A stretch of 64,000 nucleotides of DNA, taken from Limnohabitans sp. Rim28 (GTDB lineage: Bacteria; Pseudomonadota; Gammaproteobacteria; Burkholderiales; Burkholderiaceae_C). Position 1 is the first letter of the stretch. Each line of letters opens with the position of its first letter. Location: contig NZ_ALKN02000007.1 of assembly GCF_000293865.2 (NCBI RefSeq), forward strand, positions 62,001-126,000, read 5' to 3'. Positions 16,943 through 24,582 of this stretch are shown here, in pieces. The translations under genes were made by a program, and so were the position numbers. The notes under the pieces are model-generated. The model had not been told where the DNA came from, made no database searches, and worked only from the letters and a program-made list of their open reading frames with translations.

Positions 16943-17560
16943 ATGGCTTGGCTGGATTTTTTGAAAAATGGCAATGAACTGAGTGAACTCTTGATCGAGG
17001 GCGCCAACCCCTACGGCGCGCAGTTGCTGAAAAACGCCGATGTGGACCAGATGCGCGACCACATCCAGCCCACCGAGCGTGTGTTGGCTTATGTGCTGGG
17101 CCGTGTGGTCTTGTCTGGCCGCGGTTTGTGGTTGCTGACCGACCAGCAGTTGCTGGTGTCAGAGAACGACAGCGGCAGCTTGGTGCACCGCTTTGCACTG
17201 ACGGATGTGACCGAGGCCGAGTGCGTGAAGGGCAAGTACGGTTACACCTTGCGCGTGACGGCTGCTGGCCAGCAACGCAGCGTGTACGGCGCATCGGCGC
17301 ACATGGCCGCTGTTTTCTACCGAGCGCTGGGTCAAAAAGTGCGGTGTATGCCCGTGGCCAAACCCACCGCTTTGAATGCCGATGACGTGGCCGAAGTGGT
17401 TCACCATTTCTCGGATGCGGCTTTGCGCCTGCAACCTGTGGCCTTGGTCAATGCCGATGCCCGTGCTTTGATTGCCCAATTGGCCCAAGACGCGGCCCGC
17501 CAAGGCTGGCTGCAAGCCAGCGAGGCCAACCAGGTGCGCGTGGCCGAAGCGGCGCACTGA
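16943..17560 (+). CDS. Conserved hypothetical protein, possible PH-like domain
   Basis: A 205-residue soluble protein, not recognised. The middle part (about residues 40-120: ERVLAYVLGRVVLSGRGLWLLTDQQLLV, then LTDVTEAECVKGKYGYTLRV) has the alternating pattern seen in bacterial PH-like domains, where a GRGLWLLTDQ-type strand is common. The C-terminus is alanine-rich and helical. No signal peptide or membrane segment is present. It ends three bases before the convergent lipocalin stop. No function can be inferred from its neighbours. Confidence 0.7.
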   Translation: MAWLDFLKNGNELSELLIEGANPYGAQLLKNADVDQMRDHIQPTERVLAYVLGRVVLSGRGLWLLTDQQLLVSENDSGSLVHRFALTDVTEAECVKGKYGYTLRVTAAGQQRSVYGASAHMAAVFYRALGQKVRCMPVAKPTALNADDVAEVVHHFSDAALRLQPVALVNADARALIAQLAQDAARQGWLQASEANQVRVAEAAH

Positions 17561-17563
17561 AGC

Positions 17564-18121
17564 TCAAGGCGGGCTGGCTTCGATCCGTTTGAGGTCAAAG
17601 CCCAGCTTGTCCAACTTGCTCAGCAAGGCTTGGTAAGTGGCTGCAGGCATTTGCGGTGTGCGCGACAAGATCCATAAATATTCGCGCCGGGGTTCGCTCA
17701 CCACCACCCATTGGTAATCGGCGTCCAGATCGATGATCCAGTAATCGCCCCACACCATCGGAATGAAGGACAACCACTCCGGCGCAAACCGGACCTTGAG
17801 TTGTGCAGAGGTGGGGCCGCCAATTTGTTTGGCAGCGCCCAGCGCCTCGCGCCATTCACCCTTGGCCGTTTTGCAACGGTTGATGACCTGCACCTGGCCT
17901 TGCGCCTGCAGGCTGTAAGTGGCTTGGGTGCTGCTGACACATTTCTTTTGGAACCAGTTGGGGTATTTGGCGATTTCATGCCAAGTGCCCATGTAGCGCG
18001 GCACATCGACGGCAGGCACCGTCGGCAAGGGCGCCTGCTGGGCCACGGCCGAGTTGTTGTGCAGGCTGAGCACACAGGCAAGAGCCAGCGAAAAAGTTCG
18101 GATTTGGACAAACAGGTTCAT
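17564..18121 (-). CDS. blc: Bacterial lipocalin
   Basis: A 185-residue protein with a signal peptide (LALACVLSL to SAVAQ) followed by the lipocalin signature YMGTWHEIAKYPNWFQKKC. The central block GDYWIIDLDADYQWVVVSEPRREYLWILSRTP contains the conserved strands of Blc-type lipocalins. It probably carries lipids or fatty acids in the periplasm. Unlike E. coli Blc, no lipobox cysteine ends the signal sequence, so it may be soluble. Its start codon overlaps the stop of the upstream SDR by four bases (ATGA), which indicates coupling. Confidence 0.88.
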   Translation of the reverse strand: MNLFVQIRTFSLALACVLSLHNNSAVAQQAPLPTVPAVDVPRYMGTWHEIAKYPNWFQKKCVSSTQATYSLQAQGQVQVINRCKTAKGEWREALGAAKQIGGPTSAQLKVRFAPEWLSFIPMVWGDYWIIDLDADYQWVVVSEPRREYLWILSRTPQMPAATYQALLSKLDKLGFDLKRIEASPP

Positions 18122-18912
18122 ACCACGATCGGGTTCAAAGCCCCGTCCATGCTCATGCAAATGCCGGTGACGTAACTGGCTTTGTTCGATGCCAAAAACA
18201 GTACGGCGTTGGCGATTTCCTCGGGCTCGGCCATGCGGCCCAAGGGGATTTTGGCCACGGTTTGGGCCATGACCTGGTCTTGGCCGATGCCCTGGAGTCG
18301 GGCTTCTGCGGCGAAACCCTCGTGCAGCCGCTCGGTCAGGGTCAGGCCGGGGTTGACCGCGTTGACCCGAATGCCTTGCGCCCCATAGGCGGCGGCCATG
18401 CCGGCGGTCACCAGCATCAAGGCCGCATTGGCCGCACCGCCCGGCAGATGGATGGGGCTGGCCACTTTGCCGCCATTGCCGATCACGTTGACCACCGCGC
18501 CCTGCCCGCGTGCGGCCATGCGCTGGATCACGGGCGTGAGCATGTGGATGGTGGTGAAGTACTTGGCCTGCATGGCGTCGGCAAAGGCCTCGGGCGTGAG
18601 CTCGGGTGCCGGGGTGCGCTTGGCCGCACCGGCCGAATTGACCAACACGTCGACCGGGCCCAGGGCGGTTTCTGCCGATGCCAGTGCCGCCAACGCAGCC
18701 GATGCATCGCGCAAATTGGCCGCGACGGTGTGGATGCGCGCGCCCGGGCAAGCGGCCAGCAAGTGCTGCTGGGCCCGAGCCAAATGGGCGCTGTCGCGCG
18801 AGACCAGACTGACGCGGGCGCCTTCGGCCAAAAAGCCCTGCGCACACGCCAGGCCAATGCCTTTGCTGCCGCCAGTGATGAGGATGTGCTTGTCGCTTAG
18901 GTGCAGGTCCAT
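18118..18912 (-). CDS. SDR-family protein lacking the catalytic Ser-Tyr-Lys residues
   Basis: A 264-residue Rossmann-fold protein with the nucleotide motif ITGGSKGIGLA near residue 10 and the NSAGAA motif. At the position of the usual YxxxK it reads GGAANAAL where active SDRs have Y-x-x-x-K-AAL, so tyrosine is glycine and lysine is asparagine. The preceding catalytic serine region reads VIGNGG. Cofactor binding looks intact but classical dehydrogenase chemistry does not. It is the first gene of a two-gene operon with the lipocalin and is divergent from the PEP-mutase-family gene. The ATG at 18912 is chosen over an upstream option at 18954. Confidence 0.8.
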   Translation of the reverse strand: MDLHLSDKHILITGGSKGIGLACAQGFLAEGARVSLVSRDSAHLARAQQHLLAACPGARIHTVAANLRDASAALAALASAETALGPVDVLVNSAGAAKRTPAPELTPEAFADAMQAKYFTTIHMLTPVIQRMAARGQGAVVNVIGNGGKVASPIHLPGGAANAALMLVTAGMAAAYGAQGIRVNAVNPGLTLTERLHEGFAAEARLQGIGQDQVMAQTVAKIPLGRMAEPEEIANAVLFLASNKASYVTGICMSMDGALNPIVV

Positions 18913-18982
18913 GGGGGGCTCTTCTGATGAAATCAATGTTCTGATCGTGTCCATTTAATCACTCTTGCAAGCGGCTCGTGCC

Positions 18983-19855
18983 ATGAACAAAAAAACCTCT
19001 GCGCTGTGTGCGCGTTTGAAGCAACCTGGCCTGATCGTGGCCCCCGGCGTGTTCGACATGGTGTCCTTGCGCCTGGCCGACAGTTTTGGCTTTGACGCGC
19101 TGTACATGACCGGCTACGGCACCGTGGCTTCGCACATGGGTTTGCCCGATGCAGGCCTGGCCACCTACAGCGACATGGTGGGCCGCGTCACGGCCATGGC
19201 CGGCATGGCGCGCACGCCCTTGATTGCCGATGCCGACACGGGCTATGGGGGCCTGCTGAACATGCGTCACACCATCCGGGGCTATGAGGCGGCGGGCGCT
19301 TGCGCCATCCAGCTGGAAGACCAGGAGTTCCCCAAAAAATGCGGCCACACGCCGGGCCGCCGCGTCATTCCCATGGCCGACATGGTGCGCAAGATCCAGG
19401 TGGCGGTGGATGCGCGCGAATCGAAAGATTTCTTGATCATCGCCCGCACCGATGCCCGCACCACGCTGGGCCTGGATGAAGCGCTGCGCCGGGCCGAGGC
19501 CTATGCCAAAGCCGGTGCCGACATTTTGTTTGTCGAGTCGCCCGAGTCTGAAGAAGAGATGCGCCGCATTGGCCAAAGCTTTGAGGTGCCTTTGGTGGCC
19601 AACATGGTCGAGAAAGGCCGCACGCCTGTGTTGACCCGCCCCGAGCTGGAGGCGCTGGGCTACAAGATCGCCATCTTCCCGGTCACCGCCTTGCTGGCGG
19701 GTGTACAGGCCATGACCCAGGTTTACCGGCAGTTCAAGGACACGGGCTCATCGGCCAATGGCCCAACGCCGCTTTACGACTTCGCCGACCTGACCCAACT
19801 CATGGGTTTTGAAGACGTGTGGGCGTTTGAAAAGCGCTACGCCGAGACCGATTGA
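18983..19855 (+). CDS. Isocitrate lyase/PEP mutase superfamily C-C lyase
   Basis: A 290-residue TIM-barrel enzyme. DADTGYGG (residues 83-90) is the metal and substrate site and KKCGH (118-122) holds the catalytic cysteine, marking a lyase rather than a phosphonate mutase. IIARTDAR and the late NMVEKGRTP segments are also family features. The closest types are methylisocitrate lyase, dimethylmalate lyase and oxaloacetate decarboxylase; which one is not clear. A Bug receptor follows by 29 bases, so the substrate is probably an imported dicarboxylate or tricarboxylate. The ATG at 18983 is preferred to a TTG at 18965. Confidence 0.83.
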   Translation: MNKKTSALCARLKQPGLIVAPGVFDMVSLRLADSFGFDALYMTGYGTVASHMGLPDAGLATYSDMVGRVTAMAGMARTPLIADADTGYGGLLNMRHTIRGYEAAGACAIQLEDQEFPKKCGHTPGRRVIPMADMVRKIQVAVDARESKDFLIIARTDARTTLGLDEALRRAEAYAKAGADILFVESPESEEEMRRIGQSFEVPLVANMVEKGRTPVLTRPELEALGYKIAIFPVTALLAGVQAMTQVYRQFKDTGSSANGPTPLYDFADLTQLMGFEDVWAFEKRYAETD

Positions 19856-19884
19856 TTCCCCCGAAAAACCACCAGGAGACCACG

Positions 19885-20904
19885 ATGCACAAGAAAAGCA
19901 CAACACCCCGCCGCCAATGGCTCAAAACGGCCCTCAGTACCGGCCTGATGGCCGCCGCTTGCGGCAGCTTGGCGCTGGGCGCCAGCACGGCTGCAGCGCA
20001 AGCCGCCTATCCGGCCAAACCCATTCGCTTGGTGGTGCCCTTTGCGGTCGGCGGTGTGACCGACACCAGCGGTCGCCTGATTGCCGAGCAGCTGTCCAAG
20101 CGGCTGGGCCAGCAGGTGGTGGTCGACAACAAACCCGGAGCTTCGGGCAACATCGGCACGCAAATGGTGGCCGCGGCCGAGCCGGATGGTTACACCTTGT
20201 TGTTGGGTTTTGATGGCACCATGGTCATCAACCCGCATGTGTTTCCCAAGGTGGGTTTTGACACGGTCAAAGACTTTGCCCCGGTTGGCAAAATCGGCGA
20301 TGCGATCTTGATCTTGGTGTCCCACCCTGGCGTGCCCGCCAAGACGCTGCAGCAAGTGATTGCTTTGTCCAAAACCCAGTCGGGCGGCCTGTCGTATGGC
20401 ACCTCGGGCACCGGCGGCACGCCGCACATTGCGGGTGAACTGCTCAAGCAGCGCACGGGCGCCAACCTGGTTCACATCCCCTACAAAGGCGGTGGTCAGG
20501 CTTTGACGGATGTGCTGGGCGGCAACATTCCTTTGGTGTACACCGCTGTGGCCGGTGCTTTCCCGCACGTCAAGTCGGGCAAGCTGCATGCGGTGGCGGT
20601 GTCGAGCGCCCAGCGCGCACCGTCTTTGCCGGACGTGCCCACCTTCATCGAAGCAGGCTTGAATGATTTCGACATCAACTCCTGGGTGGGCTTGCTGGCG
20701 CCAGCCAAAACACCGCGCGCCATCGTCGAGCGGCTCAACACCGAGTTGAACGCGGTGCTGAACGACCCGGCTGTGCGCGAGCGTCTTGTGACCCTGGGCA
20801 TCACCGCCAGCCCCGGCGGCCCTGAGAGATTTGGCCGCGACATGGCACGCGATTTGTCGCGTTACGCAGCGGTCGTCAAATCGGCCAACATCAAGGCCGA
20901 GTGA
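19885..20904 (+). CDS. Bug/TctC-family periplasmic receptor with Tat-like signal
   Basis: A 339-residue receptor. The N-terminus has TPRRQWLKTAL, a good twin-arginine match, before a hydrophobic stretch and a cleavage site near AAAQA. The mature protein begins AYPAKPIRLVVPFAVGGVTD and contains GASGNIGTQMVAAAEPDGY. AGGAG precedes the ATG. It is probably co-transcribed with the PEP-mutase-family lyase and supplies its substrate or a precursor. Ligand unknown. Confidence 0.9.
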   Translation: MHKKSTTPRRQWLKTALSTGLMAAACGSLALGASTAAAQAAYPAKPIRLVVPFAVGGVTDTSGRLIAEQLSKRLGQQVVVDNKPGASGNIGTQMVAAAEPDGYTLLLGFDGTMVINPHVFPKVGFDTVKDFAPVGKIGDAILILVSHPGVPAKTLQQVIALSKTQSGGLSYGTSGTGGTPHIAGELLKQRTGANLVHIPYKGGGQALTDVLGGNIPLVYTAVAGAFPHVKSGKLHAVAVSSAQRAPSLPDVPTFIEAGLNDFDINSWVGLLAPAKTPRAIVERLNTELNAVLNDPAVRERLVTLGITASPGGPERFGRDMARDLSRYAAVVKSANIKAE

Positions 20905-21075
20905 TTTGCCCGCCGAACTTCACCAACGACAAACTCCGCGCAGGGGTTTGTTGCAGCAACAGCCATGGGGTCTCGCAGCGACCGGTTTGATTTCATTCCG
21001 AGGCCACAAAAGCACCGACTTGCCCGTGGTTTGCCAAACGCGACACCTTGGTGAATTTCGAGGCGCTAAGGCTGT

Positions 21076-21097
21076 CACCGAGTGGCCAGGCTCGGTG
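21076..21097. repeat. Inverted repeat in the 258-bp gap after the Bug gene
   Basis: CACCGAG and CTCGGTG form a perfect 7-bp stem around an 8-base loop containing TGGCCA. It lies between the Bug receptor and the esterase lipoprotein. It could be a terminator stem without a strong T-run, or a regulatory site. Nothing else stands out in 20905-21162 except an AGGAG ribosome site for the next gene. Confidence 0.4.
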
Positions 21098-21162
21098 TTT
21101 ACGGGTCGATTCAATCGGCTTAAACTGAATTTCCATCAGAAAAATCCAAGCAGGAGACCGTC

Positions 21163-22188
21163 ATGATTCGTTTGTGCCTCACCCTTTCCATCGCGCTGCT
21201 GGCTGGCTGCGCAACACAACAAGGTGGCCTGGCCATCAAAGACATGGGATCTTTTCATGTAGGGGGACGAGAAGTGACTCTCTCGGGCCTGCCCGTGAAA
21301 GAGGTGCTTTTCACGGCGGGGGGTGTACCTGCAAAGCTGGACCCCAATGGCGTGTACCAAGTTGAGCAGATGTATGTGCAGTATTTTGTGCCCAGCCAAC
21401 AACGCGGCAAACTGCCACTGCTCATGTGGCACGGAGGTGGCCTAACGGGCGTCACCTACGAAACCAAACCCGACGGGGGTGAGGGCTGGGTCAATTTCTT
21501 CATCAAACAAGGCTGGACGGTGTACAACTCCGATGCGGTCGAACGCGGCCGTTCGGGTTGGGCCATGTACCCTGAAATCACCAAAACCGAACCGGTCTTC
21601 CTTACCAAGGAAAACCCGTTCGAGCGCTTTCGCATTGGTGCCGGCGCCAACTCCTACAGCAAAGACGTTTCCAAAATGAAACCTTTGCCTGGGAACCAAT
21701 TTCCCCTGGAGGGCTACGACAACTTCACCAAGCAGGTTGTGCCGCGCTGGACCAGCACCGATGCGCCCATCATTGCCGCTTACACCGCCTTGGTCGACAA
21801 GGTGTGCCCCTGCATCGTTTTGGCCCATTCACAAGGGGGCCCATTCGCCTATCGCGTGGCACAAGCGCGGCCGGACAAAGTGAAAGCCTTGGTTTTGGTT
21901 GAACCCGCTGGCGTGGGTGACGCGGCCAATGTGTCTGCGTTGAAAAACATCCCCAGCGTCAGCATCTACGGTGACTATGTGGAAACCGATTCACGCTGGC
22001 CCACCATCCGAGCCAACAACATGAAATTCCAGGACGCGATACGCGCAGCGGGTGGCAAGGCCGATCTCATCAACCTGCCTGCCATGGGCATCAAGGGCAA
22101 CAGCCACATGATGATGATGGACAAAAACAGCGGTGACATTGCAGCCGTGATTCAAAAGTGGCTTGAAGGCAAAGGCTTGGTGCAGTAA
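21163..22188 (+). CDS. Alpha/beta-hydrolase lipoprotein (esterase-like)
   Basis: A 341-residue protein with a lipoprotein signal, IALLAGC (Cys16). WHGGG (89-93) fits an oxyanion-hole region. HSQGG (222-226) is the nucleophile elbow with Ser223, and a C-terminal histidine lies in GNSHMMMM. It is therefore a probable serine esterase anchored to the outer membrane. It follows the lyase-Bug pair but is separated by 258 bases with its own ribosome site, so co-regulation is uncertain. It is the last intact host gene before the integrated element. Confidence 0.8.
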   Translation: MIRLCLTLSIALLAGCATQQGGLAIKDMGSFHVGGREVTLSGLPVKEVLFTAGGVPAKLDPNGVYQVEQMYVQYFVPSQQRGKLPLLMWHGGGLTGVTYETKPDGGEGWVNFFIKQGWTVYNSDAVERGRSGWAMYPEITKTEPVFLTKENPFERFRIGAGANSYSKDVSKMKPLPGNQFPLEGYDNFTKQVVPRWTSTDAPIIAAYTALVDKVCPCIVLAHSQGGPFAYRVAQARPDKVKALVLVEPAGVGDAANVSALKNIPSVSIYGDYVETDSRWPTIRANNMKFQDAIRAAGGKADLINLPAMGIKGNSHMMMMDKNSGDIAAVIQKWLEGKGLVQ

Positions 22189-22242
22189 GCGCGCCGTCCT
22201 AAACCCCAACCCAAGGGCCCGGCAGAGTTGATTTTTTGGCGA

Positions 22243-22383
22243 TCACTTTGCCGCGACAAAGCTGCCCGACTTGCCCCCGTGCTTTTCGAGCAGCTTCACA
22301 TCGGTGATGACCATGCCCCGGTCCACGGCTTTGCACATGTCGTAGATGGTGAGCAGGGCGACCTGCACGGCGGTGAGGGCTTC
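22243..22383 (-). pseudogene. moaC: Displaced 3' fragment of moaC (46 codons plus stop)
   Basis: Read leftwards, this encodes [15 protein letters not shown] and onwards to [13 protein letters not shown] followed by TGA, matching the last 46 residues of the intact MoaC at 29002-29487 with a single change (Val for Thr in GMVITD). The DNA copies differ almost only at synonymous positions, so this fragment derives from a moaC that was under selection. It has no start and diverges from moaC immediately upstream. It marks the far end of the integrated element (attL-like). Confidence 0.9.
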
Positions 22384-22443
22384 AACAAAATCAACAACTT
22401 ACAGCACACGGTATTCCATCGCTTGGCCTGATCCTGTGTGTTT

Positions 22444-22464
22444 AGTTGGACAAAATTTGGACAA
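22444..22464. repeat. Paired TTGGACA direct repeat, left end of element
   Basis: Two TTGGACA units separated by AAAT, an 11-bp period, with AG before and A after. The same arrangement occurs near the right end at 28939-28959 in the same orientation. In the circular form the two would flank the moaC-like core, as arm-type integrase sites do. Confidence 0.65.
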
Positions 22465-22664
22465 GATTTCTTGCCCGATTGCAGTCTACAGTCGAATTCG
22501 CATCTGTGTCGCAATAAAGTACGAAGTCAAATTCCTACTGGGAGGAGCTACCCCGTCGCTTTATTTATTACCGGTAGCCACCCCACTCCCCACCCCCCCA
22601 GTTTTGATTTGGGTCCCTCCAAGGAAGCTATGCATCAAGTTCTGCGTAAAGGAAGACGTAAAAA

Positions 22665-22904
22665 TTAGTCAGGTTTATCTAAAGGCTTAAAAAATTCACT
22701 TATTTCCACATCAAGCTGATTTGCTAACTTCAGAAGAACCTCAAGCGATGGGTTGGTTACAGCCCGTTCTATCTTGCTCACGACAGTACGATCAACACCC
22801 GCATCGAGCGCGAGACGCTCTTGCGCAACTCCACAACCATGCCGAATCGACTTTAGATTGACAGCAAGTGTGGCTTTGAGTTCTTCAAGTGTTACGGACT
22901 TCAT
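22665..22904 (-). CDS. XRE-family transcriptional regulator (small HTH)
   Basis: A 79-residue helix-turn-helix protein of Cro/CI type: LKSIRHGCGVAQERLALDAGVDRTVVSKIERAVTNPSLEVLLKLANQLDVEI covers the full HTH_3 domain. It is a likely repressor or switch of the element and lies near its left end, divergent from the lipoprotein gene. ATG at 22904 is used; a TTG at 22931 would add nine residues. Neither has a clear ribosome site. Confidence 0.8.
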   Translation of the reverse strand: MKSVTLEELKATLAVNLKSIRHGCGVAQERLALDAGVDRTVVSKIERAVTNPSLEVLLKLANQLDVEISEFFKPLDKPD

Positions 22905-23011
22905 GTCGGATAAACCGACGAGTCTTGCCAAATATGAGAATACTAGCCACGGCTTGACAGGCCACGGTTTAAAAGCAACAATGATCTTTTAAGCTTCAAA
23001 AACATATTGTC

Positions 23012-23680
23012 ATGCTGCCCAAAACACACATGCTTGCCCCCCTACTGCTGATATTTTTTTTGGTTGGTTGTGGCGGCGGCGGCGGCGCTTCACCACAATC
23101 AAGTAGCTACCCATTACGGACTGGAGTAATGAATATTTACGGGGCGGCATGGCAAAAATCAGGAGTTGTTAAAGGCACATACACTTATCTGTGCACAAAT
23201 CCACCCCCAGGCACTGGCGGTATGTGCAGTACATCAGTTACCGGAACATTTACAAACACGGTAGCGACCGGCGTACCGGCTAATTTGGGTGGAGTCGCTG
23301 TAAATTTGATTTCTGTGAACCGAGTAGAAATAACAAGTATTTCAGGAGGATCAACTGTCTCTTATCAGGTTGGTTTGAAGCCTGATTTTTCTGCAATCGT
23401 AGATGCAAATGGTTGCACACTTCCGATTCCCGAGGTTGTCTCAATTGGATATACCGCAATGCTCAATTGCCCGAATGGTGTTAGGGGAAGCGGGATCACA
23501 CTTTCAGTTACGGCTGATACTTCAAGTGGTGATGCGATGGTTACAGTAACAAGTGGATTTGGCAAAGAGTCTTACAGACTAGCAGCGAATGGGTTTGCAA
23601 CTCCCGTTGCAATTGGTCCTTTTAGCGTGATGAGTAATAACCAATTTTCATCAAGTCTTAATTACACGCTGTTTTACTAA
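23012..23680 (+). CDS. Hypothetical lipoprotein of the element
   Basis: A 222-residue protein. The signal ends in a lipobox, FFLVGC (Cys20), followed by a run of five glycines and a Ser-rich linker, as in many outer-membrane lipoproteins. The rest is rich in Thr, Ser, Val and Gly with six further cysteines, suggesting a beta-rich, possibly disulfide-bonded domain. No family is recognised. It is AT-rich compared with host genes. As an envelope protein on a small mobile element it is the best candidate for cargo, for example surface modification or superinfection exclusion, but that role is a guess. Confidence 0.7.
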   Translation: MLPKTHMLAPLLLIFFLVGCGGGGGASPQSSSYPLRTGVMNIYGAAWQKSGVVKGTYTYLCTNPPPGTGGMCSTSVTGTFTNTVATGVPANLGGVAVNLISVNRVEITSISGGSTVSYQVGLKPDFSAIVDANGCTLPIPEVVSIGYTAMLNCPNGVRGSGITLSVTADTSSGDAMVTVTSGFGKESYRLAANGFATPVAIGPFSVMSNNQFSSSLNYTLFY

Positions 23681-23846
23681 TAGTATTTAGCGTGTTCGCA
23701 TGTCACTTTCTTAAATAAAAATAAATTCTGGGGTAGGCCTTCTTGATCCGATCTGGTCAGCGACTAGAAGTGGCAGTGCTCTCAACAATTACTCAATATA
23801 CTTGCAATAAGTCTTTTAATTTTTTTAGCAAGAGACTTGCTGGTGG

Positions 23847-24320
23847 ATGATCGAACGAGTATTTATCTTGAAAGCAAATCTTTTGCAAACCGCTGGCGGA
23901 AGAATTCATTGCTTGCGCTGCACTGCACGTAGTAGTCGGACAGGTGATCAATGTGGCCGACCGGCACTCAAAGTCAGCAAAAACCAAAAGTGCCAGTATC
24001 ACGGTGGTCGCGGGTCAGGTCCTAAGACTGAGAAGGGCATAGCGCGGATTGCTGCTGTGCATACCGTGCATGGTCAAGCGACCAAAGCAGCGAGAGCCGA
24101 GCGTTCGTTAGCGTCGGCCAGACTCAACCAGCTTGAGGATGCCATGCACGTACTGGGCATGACCACCGCCGTCCGCAGTCGGGGACGCAAAGCTCAAGGC
24201 TACGTTCCTGTGAAAACAGTGGCTGATGTCAAACGCATGGTGATTGACGACTTCCTGCACCGTAATAAAGGCTCAGTCGAGGAGCAGGAAAAAATAAACC
24301 GCAAGACCCATCGTCCGTAG
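23847..24320 (+). CDS. HGGxxG-motif phage-like protein with zinc-finger-type cysteines
   Basis: A 157-residue basic protein. Residues 22-54 hold C-x2-C, then Cys36, Cys49 and HGG at 52-54, followed by RGSGPKTEKGIAR. This C...C-x2-HGG-x-x-GP pattern recurs in phage and integrative-element proteins annotated only by the motif. Zinc or DNA binding is likely and the C-terminal half is helical. Possible roles include a packaging or replication accessory, but nothing in the sequence decides this. It lies directly upstream of the iteron-like array. Confidence 0.65.
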   Translation: MIERVFILKANLLQTAGGRIHCLRCTARSSRTGDQCGRPALKVSKNQKCQYHGGRGSGPKTEKGIARIAAVHTVHGQATKAARAERSLASARLNQLEDAMHVLGMTTAVRSRGRKAQGYVPVKTVADVKRMVIDDFLHRNKGSVEEQEKINRKTHRP

Positions 24321-24339
24321 CAAATAGCAGGCAGGGCAT

Positions 24340-24582
24340 AGTGGCACTAACAAGGGCTGCCGCTAGTCAGGTACCACTGCTGAAACCCGCATGGATACTG
24401 GGTTGCTGCTCATTAGTGGCACCTTTAGGGTGGTTTTTATATAAAAAGAAATGCAGGTAACTGAGGGCGTAGGAGTAGCCGCCCCCTGCATATACCTATT
24501 AGAAATACCACTTCAGGTGCCTCTGGTGCCACTGGCTGACAGCCAGAAAGCGGCTACCTATCTTGCTGGTACGTAGTGGTAC
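24340..24582. repeat. Iteron-like array, probable replication origin of the element
   Basis: The motif AGTGGYAC recurs in both orientations: 24340-24347 (+), 24371-24378 (-), 24415-24422 (+), 24506-24512 (-, one base short), 24526-24533 (-) and 24575-24582 (+, inside the last codons of the replication gene). Another copy lies at 24831-24838 (-). An AT-rich stretch, TTTTTATATAAAAAGAAAT, at 24434-24452 separates two groups of copies. The position just 3' of a primase-helicase gene parallels SaPI-type origins, where iterons flank an AT-rich segment. Confidence 0.6.

Noticed and set aside
22228..22431. Rightward open frame over the moaC fragment
   Set aside because: The leftward frame encodes the recognisable MoaC tail; the rightward one is its antisense, and the same false frame appears over the intact moaC.
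23827..23841. AGCAAG/CTTGCT hairpin near the HGG-protein gene as a terminator
   Set aside because: The T-tract lies before the stem on the plus strand and no T-tract follows it on either strand, so it does not have terminator polarity.
23847..24320. HGG protein as a small terminase subunit
   Set aside because: The motif occurs in phage proteins of several annotations; nothing here shows a terminase fold or packaging partner.
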